Shown: in pieces, positions 46,891-55,770 of the stretch | How the letters are laid out: each line of letters begins with the position of its first letter | How positions within the stretch are numbered: the first letter of the stretch is position 1 | Assembly: GCF_947500655.1 (NCBI RefSeq) | Contig: NZ_CANMSK010000018.1 | Span: forward strand, 1 to 64,000 | DNA from: an uncultured Psychrosphaera sp. | GTDB taxonomy: Bacteria > Pseudomonadota > Gammaproteobacteria > Enterobacterales > Alteromonadaceae | DNA length: 64,000 nt | Reading direction: 5' to 3' | The notes under the pieces: model-generated | Databases searched by the model: none | Seen by the model: only the letters and a program-made list of their open reading frames with translations | Told to the model about the DNA's origin: nothing | Position numbers and translations under genes: made by a program

Positions 46891-48846
46891 ATGTCTTACC
46901 TTATGGAATTTACTAATATGCTCTTGAATTTAGGCTCCAACTCAACTAATAAGTTATTAATAACCCTGATCATTTCAGTCTTGTTTGGTTTTACCAGTAA
47001 CCAAGCTCTTGCAGACGATGCGTTTGCTAACAACAACTTACTTCCGCCAATTAAACCTTGGCAAGGTAAAAGCCAAGAACTACTTAAAGGTAAGTCAGGC
47101 AAATGGCAAACTGGATTTGAAAAATCCAATATGCAGTCCACACCAAATTATGATGACAGCATAAAGTACATCACCGCTTTGGCAAACTCTGAACCGCAGT
47201 TTAATTTAACCAGCATTGGTAAAAGCCCACAAGGCCGAGACATTTGGATGTTAATTGCTTCCAAAGATGGGGCTAAAACCCCAGAGCAGTTACGTAGTAA
47301 TAAAAAGCCAACTCTATTTATTCAAGCAGGTATTCACTCAGGGGAAATAGACGGTAAAGACGCAGGCTTTATGTTGTTACGCGACATAAGTAAACACAAC
47401 AAAGGTCATTTATTAGACCAAGTAAATTTACTTTTTATCCCTATTTTAAATGTAGACGGACACGAACGTTCAACCCCACATAACCGGGTAAACCAACGAG
47501 GCCCTAGTAATATGGGTTGGCGTACAACGGCGCAAAACTTAAACCTTAACCGTGATTATGCCAAAGCAGACACGCCAGAAATGCAAGCGCTTATTAACAC
47601 TATAAACCTTTGGAAACCAACACTGTATTTAGATATTCATGTTACCGACGGTGAAGATTATCAGTACGATATTACTTACGGCTTTAACGGCACACACGGT
47701 TATTCACCAAATATCAGTAAGTGGTTAGATACACAATTAAAACCTGTGATTAATACTGAGCTTAGCAAAAATGGGCACTTAGGCGGTCCACTTACTTTTG
47801 GCATGGACAATAAAGATTTTGCTAAAGGTTTATTTGGTTGGACGGCCAGCCCAAGATACAGCAACGGCTGGGGCGACGCTCGCCACTTGCCAACTATATT
47901 AGTGGAAAATCATTCTTTAAAACCGTACCACCAGCGTGTTTTAGGCACGTATGTTTTCTTGGAAACCATAATCAACAAATTAGCTAAAAGTGGTCACGAG
48001 CTAATTACAGCAACCCAAAAAGACATTAACCGTAAAAGTAAAACCTTGCCATTGTCTTGGTCTGCGGATTCAGACAATCCTGAATATATGGATTTCCAAG
48101 GCATGGAATACCAACAAGCCGTGGATAAGTTAACGGGAATTCAATATATAAAATGGACAGGCAAAGCCAAAACGTACAACGACTTGCCAATCTTTTGGGC
48201 GCGTAAACCAAGTGAAGTGGTCACAGTACCAAACGCTTATTACATTCCACCGCAGCATCTTGAGGTAATTAAGCGCTTACAAAACCAAGGCATTAAGTTC
48301 GAGGTATTAAGCAAAGCACAAAAGCTTAAAGTAACCGAACTAACCGCAAAAGACTACAGCTTTGGTAAAGTACCGTTTGAGGGACATTTAACCGCAGACG
48401 CTAAATTTGACGCAAACATTGTTAACAAAACATTTCCAGTAGGCACTATTAAAGTACCAACCGAACAGAAGTTAGGTACATTGGCTGTTACCTTATTAGA
48501 CCCAAGAGCGCCAGATTCTTACTTTAAATGGGGCTTCTTCAATCAGATGTTCCAACAAACAGAATACATAGAAAGCTACGCTATGGTGCCACTAGCGCAT
48601 AAAATGTTGAACAATGATGATAAATTGAGAAAAGAATTCATGGCTAAATTTGGTGAAACCGAGAGCAAACAAATTGCGGACACAAGCACTAAAGAGAAAG
48701 CAGCTAAAAAAGCAGGATCACTACAGGAGTTGTTCTCAGGTTCTTCTGAAAACCAGTCTGCCGAGAAAATGAAATGGTTATATCAACGTTCGGTTTATTA
48801 CGACAACCAACACTTGAAATATCCAGTGTTGATACAAATGAATTAA
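46891..48846 (+). CDS. exported M14-family zinc carboxypeptidase
   Basis: A 651-residue metallopeptidase. The N-terminal signal region ends near QALA (residue 40), with starts possible at Met1, Met5 or Met10. The zinc ligands lie in QAGIHSGEIDGKDA (His and Glu of HxxE) and the third His is expected in YLDIHVTDG. NVDGHERS and the RDYAKADTPEMQA segment are also family-typical. The C-terminal half (about 400-650) is a beta-rich extension. It likely trims peptides in the periplasm or extracellularly. Confidence 0.88.
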   Translation: MSYLMEFTNMLLNLGSNSTNKLLITLIISVLFGFTSNQALADDAFANNNLLPPIKPWQGKSQELLKGKSGKWQTGFEKSNMQSTPNYDDSIKYITALANSEPQFNLTSIGKSPQGRDIWMLIASKDGAKTPEQLRSNKKPTLFIQAGIHSGEIDGKDAGFMLLRDISKHNKGHLLDQVNLLFIPILNVDGHERSTPHNRVNQRGPSNMGWRTTAQNLNLNRDYAKADTPEMQALINTINLWKPTLYLDIHVTDGEDYQYDITYGFNGTHGYSPNISKWLDTQLKPVINTELSKNGHLGGPLTFGMDNKDFAKGLFGWTASPRYSNGWGDARHLPTILVENHSLKPYHQRVLGTYVFLETIINKLAKSGHELITATQKDINRKSKTLPLSWSADSDNPEYMDFQGMEYQQAVDKLTGIQYIKWTGKAKTYNDLPIFWARKPSEVVTVPNAYYIPPQHLEVIKRLQNQGIKFEVLSKAQKLKVTELTAKDYSFGKVPFEGHLTADAKFDANIVNKTFPVGTIKVPTEQKLGTLAVTLLDPRAPDSYFKWGFFNQMFQQTEYIESYAMVPLAHKMLNNDDKLRKEFMAKFGETESKQIADTSTKEKAAKKAGSLQELFSGSSENQSAEKMKWLYQRSVYYDNQHLKYPVLIQMN

Positions 48847-48871
48847 CAACTTTTAAAGCAAATCCAAAACT

Positions 48872-48910
48872 AAAAAGCCTAGATGTTAACGTAAAACATC
48901 TAGGCTTTTT
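48872..48910. terminator. bidirectional terminator, first copy
   Basis: Perfect 16-bp stem (AAAAAGCCTAGATGTT and its complement) with 7-base loop, between the M14 peptidase and the barrel protein gene. A second, imperfect copy is at 49985-50024. Confidence 0.92.
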
Positions 48911-48931
48911 GGGAGTTATTGTTGCTAACTA

Positions 48932-49585
48932 TTAAAAGAAGTAGCTCGCACCAATCCCTACAATACTAGTATCGCCGTCTGTTGAAATACCTGCATTAAT
49001 TGCAAAGTTTTCATTAAATAAATAATCAGCAGACAAGTTAAAACTATCTTCGCTGTCACTTCCGCCGTCATACTCAAGATTAGTTACTGAATATGCACCC
49101 TTAACTTGCAGAGCGTTAGTGATAGCGGTAACAAAACCAACTTCTATATTTGTGCCATTAGCATCTGTACTTTCAGTCTCAGATCCATAACCTTCTACAC
49201 TTACCGTAACTTCTGCAGTTTGGCTGATAAAACCAGCAGAAGCAAAAACATCCCAATTAGGCGTTAATGTGTGCTTAAAACCAAGTCCTAGACCTAAACT
49301 AGATAGGCTCACTTCACCTTTAATATTAACGGAAAAGAATGAATATGAATATTCATCAGAAACCGATGAATAACCTGCGTAAGTAAAAAAGCTGTCATTT
49401 AAAAGATAACTCCCTCCAACCGACAGTCCACTTAAAGACAAACCATCACTATCATCACTGCCTTCAGTTACATAAGTTGCAGAAACTTTATTCCATTTAA
49501 CCAGGCTTGTATCCGCTTCTTCTGCATTTACAAAACCAGTTGCCATTACTGATGCCAAAAGAGTAGCTAAACATTTAATTTTCAT
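48932..49585 (-). CDS. outer-membrane beta-barrel protein
   Basis: A 217-residue exported protein: signal peptide ending VNA (residue 21), then alternating polar/hydrophobic strands with many Gly, Ser and Asp (SGLSVGGSYLL, FTYAGYSSV, GLGLGFKHTL and similar). The final residues SIVGIGASYFF end in Phe, the usual BAM recognition end. It resembles small OmpA-like or porin-like barrels of about 8 strands. The substrate is unknown. Its downstream side carries the strong terminator. Confidence 0.82.
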   Translation of the reverse strand: MKIKCLATLLASVMATGFVNAEEADTSLVKWNKVSATYVTEGSDDSDGLSLSGLSVGGSYLLNDSFFTYAGYSSVSDEYSYSFFSVNIKGEVSLSSLGLGLGFKHTLTPNWDVFASAGFISQTAEVTVSVEGYGSETESTDANGTNIEVGFVTAITNALQVKGAYSVTNLEYDGGSDSEDSFNLSADYLFNENFAINAGISTDGDTSIVGIGASYFF

Positions 49586-49660
49586 ACTTTTAATTCCTTA
49601 ATCCTTGTATGTGATAAGTCGATAATACTATCCATAACAACAAAAGTTTACAATGCAAAC

Positions 49661-49741
49661 TTAATCCACTTTTAACGTTTCAGCCCAATGCCAAGCTTCT
49701 GTTTTGTACAAAGGAACGGTAGACAATGCGTGATGGTGACT
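49661..49741 (-). pseudogene. duplicated 3' end of creA
   Basis: Bases 49671-49741 are identical to 50806-50876, the 3' end of the creA gene, including the codons for the last residues before the stop (TEAWHWAETLK). The remnant then continues VD-stop instead of SN-stop. Only about 26 codons are present, with no start, so it is a broken copy or one arm of a direct repeat. The 1.06 kb between the arms holds one lipoprotein gene. Confidence 0.88.
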
Positions 49742-49984
49742 TGTTTAGTTTGTTTGGACTCTTTTCAAAAAGAGTAAAAAAAGCAATTCCAAGTACATTC
49801 AAGGAGAGGTTTGCCCAATTTGTTCAGGAGAATTGATTATCACTAATAATTTTTTTAATTGGCAACTCGCATGTAAAAATTATCATGTCGAAGGGATAGT
49901 TGAAGAAAGAATCCGTAATAGCTGATTCAGTCAGTTAGACCTTAAATTGGAAAGCCTCGAATTAACGACTGATCCCCACCAAAT

Positions 49985-50024
49985 AAAAAGCCTAGATGTT
50001 AACGTAATAACAGCTAGGCTTTTT
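49985..50024. terminator. terminator, second copy
   Basis: Shares 23 bases (49985-50007) with the stem at 48872 but the right arm differs, so the stem is imperfect. It lies 59 bases downstream of the lipoprotein stop codon on the minus strand. Confidence 0.75.
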
Positions 50025-50082
50025 CTATCTTAGTTTTATAAAACATTATTCTACAACTGTCATTTTGATGACGGTTATTATT

Positions 50083-50586
50083 TTATTTAGCGTAATTAGA
50101 TAACCATTTTGATATATAACGCCCTTGAGCAAGCGATATCTTTTCAAGTCTGTCACATGCACCAAACGCAACAGCTGAGCTTATTGATTGAGTCGTAGAA
50201 TGTAAAACCTTTCCATTTTTTACAATAGAAGCTTTGGCTTCTGCAGCCGAGCTAGGTCTAATAGCCATAAACAACCATTTATGAGACTCTACATTTGTAT
50301 ACTCAACTTTTAATTCATACTGTTCAGGTGTTATTGAATTACTAGGTAATACTTTAAGGGCGCTAGTTTTAGAAGAGTCTAAAATAGATTTTTCTAATCC
50401 TGACAACATTGCGCAATCAGTTTTAAATGCTCCATCCTCAATTCCTTCTGAAAAAGTAACGTCTGTTAAATAAAAAGATTCCGCTATTTTATCACGCTCA
50501 TGAACTACAACCTTATGCGCTCTTTTATGACTACAGCCAACCATAAAAACACTAATAAGACAGATCATTAATAATCTATTAAACAA
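50083..50586 (-). CDS. putative lipoprotein between the creA repeats
   Basis: A 167-residue lipoprotein with lipobox VGC (Cys18) after a short hydrophobic leader. The mature part is polar, with VEYTNVESHKWLFMAIRPSSAAEAKASIVKNGKVLHSTTQSISSA, a pattern also met in DUF4410-like lipoproteins, and no catalytic site. It is the only intact gene between the two copies of the creA 3' end, so it probably arrived with that insertion. Function unknown. Confidence 0.72.
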   Translation of the reverse strand: MFNRLLMICLISVFMVGCSHKRAHKVVVHERDKIAESFYLTDVTFSEGIEDGAFKTDCAMLSGLEKSILDSSKTSALKVLPSNSITPEQYELKVEYTNVESHKWLFMAIRPSSAAEAKASIVKNGKVLHSTTQSISSAVAFGACDRLEKISLAQGRYISKWLSNYAK

Positions 50587-50795
50587 ATTTTAATTCCTTC
50601 TATACTTTTAATATATGCAAATGTATTTTTCAGGTTAAATTTTAAACCTAGTTATTTAGTAACTTTTTCACAATTGCCGTTTGGTAAATAGCAATTTAAC
50701 AACTAATTACCTAAGGAGCAATTATTTGTTAATTAAAAAACAACAAGTTAACCACTATAAGTAGAATTGAAAAGTTAACTTTTATAATCGAAAAA

Positions 50796-51263
50796 CTAGT
50801 TACTTTTTAACGTTTCAGCCCAATGCCAAGCTTCTGTTTTGTACAAAGGAACGGTAGACAATGCGTGATGGTGACTGCCGTTGGTTTCTTTGGTTGAATA
50901 AGATAAATACATTAAGGTGTTGGTTTTCTTATCAAAAATACGACGCACTTTTAAGCTTTTTAATAAAATGCTCTTAGACTCACGAAAGATCACTTCGCCA
51001 TTGTTGGATAAATCAATACCATCAAGATGCTCTGGTAAAATAGGTCCAGTTTGACGACAAGCAATAGACATATCGGACGGATCAGAGAAATCCAAATCCG
51101 CTTCAATGTGACTAATATGACAAGTAACTCCCGGAATTTTAGGATCTTGCTCCGCCTTGATGATCACATCTTTAGTAGTAAACAGCCCCAAACTCACCTT
51201 CCCTGCATCTTCTGTACAAGCCGTAAGCGCAACAGCCAATATTAATGTAACTAACAGTTTCAT
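50796..51263 (-). CDS. creA: CreA-family lipoprotein
   Basis: A 155-residue protein with lipobox LTAC (Cys16). The central PKIPGVTCHISHIEADL and SIACRQTGPI stretches match CreA (DPKVQGVTCY; SCQQVGP) of enterobacteria, a periplasmic protein of unsettled role. Its last 71 coding bases are repeated at 49671-49741. It lies 14 bases after the coiled-coil membrane gene and may share its transcript. Confidence 0.85.
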   Translation of the reverse strand: MKLLVTLILAVALTACTEDAGKVSLGLFTTKDVIIKAEQDPKIPGVTCHISHIEADLDFSDPSDMSIACRQTGPILPEHLDGIDLSNNGEVIFRESKSILLKSLKVRRIFDKKTNTLMYLSYSTKETNGSHHHALSTVPLYKTEAWHWAETLKSN

Positions 51264-51277
51264 ATTTGTTCCTTTGT

Positions 51278-52756
51278 TTATTTTGATTTTTTATTTACCG
51301 CTTCCAACACATCCATAATAAAGTTCGATTTATCTTTTTCAGAATTATTCTTTGAAAAAACTTGGGTTATCAATTTAATTTTGGTGTCACGCTTAAACTC
51401 CAGTTGTTCTTGTTCTGTCATATTCTTACAATCTAGAGAGTTCGTTATTTGCTCAGCAAGAATTGCGGCTTTCAACATCATCATTTTTTCAGTATTAAGT
51501 GAGACTATATGTTTAATCAAAAAAAATAAAACACCTGATAAGCCACCAATAATAAGTGTTGAGGCGGTTATTAATGGTAGTCGACTGAGTAGTATATCCC
51601 ATGCACTTACTTGAATAAGAGAAGGTAAAATTTCGATAAAACTTTCCCCATTTGTATAAATATACTTGGCCATACAAGCTAACATTACAAAGGTAATAAA
51701 TGCGAAGAAGTAGTAAGGTTTAAGTTGTTTAGATGTTTCATTAGAATGGCCAACCATATCAAGAGTTGTTAAATTCTTTTCTCTATTAGCATCATTTAAC
51801 TCTTGTCTGATCAATTGCAGTGAATCACTAACAACCTTTGATTCCTTTTGAATCCCTTCAAGCTTTAAGTGTTCATTTTTGTAAAACGAAGCTTCAGCTT
51901 TAATTTTTGCTTGAACTACGTCTAGCGACTCCCTTTCTTCAACAACACGACTTGCTAACTTTTCGTACTCTCTGCTTGTATTATCTAAATCTTTGCGAGC
52001 TTTATCTAAAGCTATTTTACTACTATCAAGACTACTCTCGGTGTGAGACTTCTCTTGTTCTAAAGCTTGAATATCCCTCTGGATCGTATAATACTTTTCT
52101 AGTCTACTATTAATTAACACATTGATATTATGAAATTTTCTTTCGATATTTTCAATTGCAATCAGTGGTAAGTCACTTGCATTTTGTAGTGCCTTTTCAG
52201 TGCGCTCAAGCGTTTTATAGTCTGTAAGCAATGAACTGTACTTAGCAATTTTTACAGACAGAAAATCACAACGTCTTGGTAAAATAAGCCCCAAAACAAC
52301 ATCATGAACCTTGTAGGTACTAACTAATGAACTTTTTATGGAGTGTCCCGAGCGAGTTGATCTTTTAGTAGTAAACTTCTTTTCCATCCCTTTAAAAGAT
52401 ATTAACCTTACCGCTCCTTCATTTTCATTTGTAGGCACATTTTTACATTGAATGTCAGATATAATTACGGGTTCAGAAAACAATACTACACATTCACCAC
52501 GCAATGCGCTTTCATCATAGTTAGCTATAAGCAAGGCTCCAGCAGAGAACTTTAGTTCATCATTGATAAAACTATCTGGATTAAATTCCTCAAAGAATCT
52601 TATCAACCGTGGGGATTTACCATTGTCGTACTTAGTAAAGAAGGAATCTAAACTAGATAGATATTCATCAAACGGTTTTGAAATATTTTTGATATCTATT
52701 CCACTGAACAACTCACTCAAGTCAATATCTTCCATGTCTTCTCTTTGATTAATCAT
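51278..52756 (-). CDS. coiled-coil, double-membrane-helix protein of unknown function
   Basis: A 492-residue protein. An N-terminal polar domain (1-170) has several basic residues around KKFTTKRSTRSGHSIK. A long coiled coil spans about 195-335, two membrane helices lie at about 347-366 and 393-413, and a charged helical tail (415-492) contains EQITNSLDCKNMTEQEQLEFKRDTK. No family is recognised. The build (cytoplasmic sensor-like front, coiled coil, membrane anchor) recalls some phage-defence effectors, but no nuclease or NTPase motif is seen, so that is only a suggestion. Confidence 0.7.
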   Translation of the reverse strand: MINQREDMEDIDLSELFSGIDIKNISKPFDEYLSSLDSFFTKYDNGKSPRLIRFFEEFNPDSFINDELKFSAGALLIANYDESALRGECVVLFSEPVIISDIQCKNVPTNENEGAVRLISFKGMEKKFTTKRSTRSGHSIKSSLVSTYKVHDVVLGLILPRRCDFLSVKIAKYSSLLTDYKTLERTEKALQNASDLPLIAIENIERKFHNINVLINSRLEKYYTIQRDIQALEQEKSHTESSLDSSKIALDKARKDLDNTSREYEKLASRVVEERESLDVVQAKIKAEASFYKNEHLKLEGIQKESKVVSDSLQLIRQELNDANREKNLTTLDMVGHSNETSKQLKPYYFFAFITFVMLACMAKYIYTNGESFIEILPSLIQVSAWDILLSRLPLITASTLIIGGLSGVLFFLIKHIVSLNTEKMMMLKAAILAEQITNSLDCKNMTEQEQLEFKRDTKIKLITQVFSKNNSEKDKSNFIMDVLEAVNKKSK

Positions 52757-52879
52757 TCGTTTTCCGTAGCTACACTATATCTCGATACATTGAGTGTATC
52801 AGGTTTAAAATCACTCTGTATATTAGTTAAATATGTTAGCGAAAAATAATGAAAAACACTTCATTTTAATTATTTTTTT

Positions 52880-52906
52880 AAAAGCGAACTGTAAGGTTCG
52901 CTTTTT
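52880..52906. terminator. GCGAAC hairpin in the long gap
   Basis: AAAGCGAAC/GTTCGCTTT stem with T run. The same stem type recurs at 55731-55753. Confidence 0.7.
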
Positions 52907-53117
52907 ATCTTTGCGCTCTTGCTTTGCTTTTCTTCTCCATCACAAAATCACTTTGTTAAATATTATTTTTTATAAAATTCGAAGCATGGATGCTGAGCAA
53001 GGGCTTTTTCATGGACGAAAGTTAAGCCCGTTTTTACATAAACAAAAATAACTATTTAATAAAGTATTGGATTTTGGTTGGAAGCGGCGCTCTGTTTTAT
53101 TATAAGAGCGGCTTACA

Positions 53118-53268
53118 TTTTTGGCTGTTGAAAAAAGGTATGGTCGCCGTCAAGGTGAAACCTTAGTGTTCAGCCAAATACAATGTCACAGTTGAAATAC
53201 GAAACCCAAATCCCCTTCACCTTTTTTGGCTGTTAAAAAAGGTAACTCACCGTCAGCAGAAACCTAAT
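53118..53268. repeat. two related hairpin units in the gap before the toxin gene
   Basis: Unit one (53118-53180) has TTTGGCTG / CAGCCAAA arms and an inner AAGGT/ACCTT stem. Unit two (about 53223-53268) repeats TTTTTTGGCTGTTAAAAAAGG and the CACCGTCAGC core. The rest of the 734-base gap 52757-53490 shows no gene; it also holds the CATGGATG-type hairpin at 52983 and a GGCACC stem at 53301. Confidence 0.55.
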
Positions 53269-53300
53269 AGCTAATTAAAAATTGGTCATTAAAAACGACA

Positions 53301-53321
53301 AAGGCACCCATAAGGTGCCTT
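53301..53321. terminator. GGCACC hairpin
   Basis: AAGGCACC/GGTGCCTT stem with a 5-base loop; a possible terminator for the toxin gene on the minus strand, though 170 bases away. Confidence 0.5.
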
Positions 53322-53490
53322 AATTCATACCACTAGAGACTTGTCATCGTTATTCTAGCGGTAGCTACAAGTTAATGTAGTCTCAAAAGCCCGATACAAA
53401 AGTAGAGCGGGAACTAGGTAATTATAGTTTTTTTAATTAAAAACTCAATAACGGATTAAAACTATTCCTTGGTTGGCTCATATACTCTTG

Positions 53491-53913
53491 TTATTTCAGT
53501 AAATATCCTGCCCCAATACTATGTATTACACCTTCAGTGATACAAGCTAATAATTCAGAAGGAATAAGTTCATTGTAATATTTTCTGTTTTTTGACTTTC
53601 CTATCCTGATCAAATCTAGCCTATGAAAAGCAACTCTATAAATCATGTCGCATTTCACCCAATATTGATTATTATGCCCTTGAAAGAAAGGGCTAGGAGG
53701 TAAGTATCCAGAGTCAATTTTCACATGGTGCTTTTCGATAAGCACTGGTTCTTTAGTGCTTATAGGAACGACTGTACATAAACCACTTTTCCTTCTTGAG
53801 CGAGGTGATATCACAATAACTGGTCTTTTTTTTACCATTTCAGGTGGTTTAAAAGCATTTGTAAAATCACACATCAACATTGCTCCCCTTTGAGGATGAA
53901 ACTTGATAGCCAT
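53491..53913 (-). CDS. PemK/MazF-family toxin-like protein
   Basis: A 140-residue protein of the PemK/MazF fold: RGAMLMCDF near the start, KKRPVIVISPRSRR, TVVPISTKEP, and a C-terminal segment that includes IRIGKS. MazF-type toxins cut mRNA. The usual small antitoxin gene is not recognisable on either side, so it is an orphan or its partner is divergent. A 12-bp inverted repeat (AACGGATTAAAA) flanks it at 53450-53461 and 53915-53926, the latter just before the ATG. Confidence 0.8.
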   Translation of the reverse strand: MAIKFHPQRGAMLMCDFTNAFKPPEMVKKRPVIVISPRSRRKSGLCTVVPISTKEPVLIEKHHVKIDSGYLPPSPFFQGHNNQYWVKCDMIYRVAFHRLDLIRIGKSKNRKYYNELIPSELLACITEGVIHSIGAGYLLK

Positions 53914-54125
53914 ATTTTAATCCGTTAAAAATTGTTTAACACATAGTACAAATAATATTAGCAATTAAATTCACTTATGGTGCGGTTCTAGTTGACGGTT
54001 GAAAATATAGTTTAGTAAAAAACCTCTCTATACCACTAATTAATAAAGTTTTTATTTAACCAGCCGATGTATAAATTAACAGCACATTTTAAATTATGTT
54101 TCTGCTTGAATAAAAGGAATTTACT

Positions 54126-54854
54126 ATGGAAATCACTCATAACGCATTAAAAGAAATCGCGACTGCACAATCCCAAAGACAATCAAAGCCTGTTGAGGTT
54201 AGCAAGTCATCCACCGGCAACTTAACTGACGCAGTAAGCAAAGTGCAGTCCCAAACATTGACTGATGATATTTATACTCAAGCTGAGCATATTCCTAACG
54301 TTACTTACGGTAGACCGCTAGAATTTACTACTGTTTTAGCTGATGATATTGCAACGTCAGATAAAATGTCTAATACAATACCTATGGGGGAATTACCAAC
54401 CCATGTCCGTCAAATACAACCTGTGTATCAAGCTTTTATGAATGAATTAGAAACAACCTCACCGTCTTTAGCCCAAAAAGATTGGGGCTTTTCTGTTGAT
54501 GAAAATGATAAGTTAGTTGTCTCTGGTGATATAACAGAATATGAACGAATTTACCTTGAAGATAAATTAAATCAGAATGAAGAGCTTGTACGTTTAACTA
54601 AAGAAGTTCCAGATATTTTAATCAAGGGCATGGAATATGACCGTGGTAATGATGGCAAAGGTCAGTACTGGGGACAGTACGATGTTACTCAGGAGAACTT
54701 TAAAGACATTATTGATGTAAAAGAACTATTGGATAAGTCATATACAACAAAAGAAATGGGATTTTTCGCGGCCAATAATGTCGACCTTATAAAATACCAA
54801 GATAACCTTAGAGGTCAATTACAATTGAGAGCTGACCCTAAATATGCTTATTAG
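54126..54854 (+). CDS. tandem paralogue A, unknown function
   Basis: A 242-residue soluble protein without signal peptide. The N-terminal 60 residues are Gln/Ser/Thr-rich (MEITHNALKEIATAQSQRQS); the central and C-terminal part has WGFSVDENDKLVVSGDITE and the distinctive GMEYDRGNDGKGQYWG. It is a close relative of the next gene, 70 bases downstream. A good ribosome-binding site (AAAGGAAT) precedes the ATG. No catalytic motif is recognised. The 212-base gap upstream shows no other gene. Confidence 0.78.
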   Translation: MEITHNALKEIATAQSQRQSKPVEVSKSSTGNLTDAVSKVQSQTLTDDIYTQAEHIPNVTYGRPLEFTTVLADDIATSDKMSNTIPMGELPTHVRQIQPVYQAFMNELETTSPSLAQKDWGFSVDENDKLVVSGDITEYERIYLEDKLNQNEELVRLTKEVPDILIKGMEYDRGNDGKGQYWGQYDVTQENFKDIIDVKELLDKSYTTKEMGFFAANNVDLIKYQDNLRGQLQLRADPKYAY

Positions 54855-54923
54855 TTAGTTTATTAATAACAGCTCGGTAATATAAGTCATCTAGCCTAGT
54901 TTTTTAGAAAGACGGAATTTAAT

Positions 54924-55637
54924 ATGGAAATCACTCAGAACGCATTAAAAGAAATCGCAACAGCACAAGCTCAAAGACAATCAAAGCCTGTTGAGGTTAG
55001 CAAGTCATCCACCGGCAACTTAACTGACGCAGTAAGCAAAGTGCAGTCTCAAACATTGGCTGATGATATTTATACTAAAGCTGAACATATTCCTAAAGTT
55101 ACTTACGACAAACCTCTAGAATTAACCACTGTTTTAGCTGATGATCCAGAATTGCTAGATAAAATGACCAATACAATTTCTTTTGGTGAGTTACCTATTC
55201 AAATTGGAAAAATACGGGATGAGTTTCAACTATTTATGAATGATTTAGAAACGGATTCACCGACTTTAGCACAAAAAGATTGGGGGTTTTCCGTTGATGA
55301 AAATGACAAGTTAGTTGTCTCTGGCGATATAACTGAAGATGAACGAATTTACCTTGAAGAAAAATTAAATGAAAATGAAGATCTTGTCCGTTTAGCCAAA
55401 GAGGTTCCAGATATTTTAATTAAAGGCATGGAATATGACCGTGGTAATGATGGCAAAGGGCAATATTGGGGTAAATATGACGTTACCCAAGAAAATTTTA
55501 AAGACATTATTGATATAAAAGAGTTAATGGATGCATCATATCATCCAGTGACGAACTCTTACTACGCTTTTGATTACCAAGACAACCTTGGAGCTCAGCT
55601 AGCTTGGAAAGCAGAAGTTAAATATGCTTATGAGTAA
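54924..55637 (+). CDS. tandem paralogue B, unknown function
   Basis: A 237-residue paralogue of the preceding gene. The first 60 and last 110 residues are nearly identical, while residues about 62-105 diverge. A 77-base block (54973-55049) is identical in DNA to 54174-54250, silent positions included, which points to a recent duplication or gene conversion. The C-terminal ends differ (LGAQLAWKAEVKYAYE against RGQLQLRADPKYAY). Function unknown. Confidence 0.78.
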   Translation: MEITQNALKEIATAQAQRQSKPVEVSKSSTGNLTDAVSKVQSQTLADDIYTKAEHIPKVTYDKPLELTTVLADDPELLDKMTNTISFGELPIQIGKIRDEFQLFMNDLETDSPTLAQKDWGFSVDENDKLVVSGDITEDERIYLEEKLNENEDLVRLAKEVPDILIKGMEYDRGNDGKGQYWGKYDVTQENFKDIIDIKELMDASYHPVTNSYYAFDYQDNLGAQLAWKAEVKYAYE

Positions 55638-55730
55638 GTTAGGTTTGCTACTACACATATAAGCGTTAGTTTGTATTCACTGGAATAAAGGTGCATTGAC
55701 CTAATCCAGTTATTTCAACTATTTGATTAA

Positions 55731-55753
55731 AGCGAACCGCTAGGTTCGCTTTT
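55731..55753. terminator. bidirectional terminator after the paralogue pair
   Basis: AGCGAACC/GGTTCGCT stem with 4-base loop and T run, between the paralogue pair and the TonB receptor gene. Confidence 0.85.
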
Positions 55754-55770
55754 AACTTCTAAATATAAAA

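Noticed and set aside
52833-53051. 72-residue plus-strand frame in the 52.8-53.5 kb gap
   Set aside because: It crosses a terminator-like hairpin and a repeat block, lacks a ribosome-binding site and resembles no protein.
53118-53268. Integron attC sites next to the PemK-like gene
   Set aside because: The expected GTTRRRY and RYYYAAC core sites are not found at the arms; only general hairpin structure is present.
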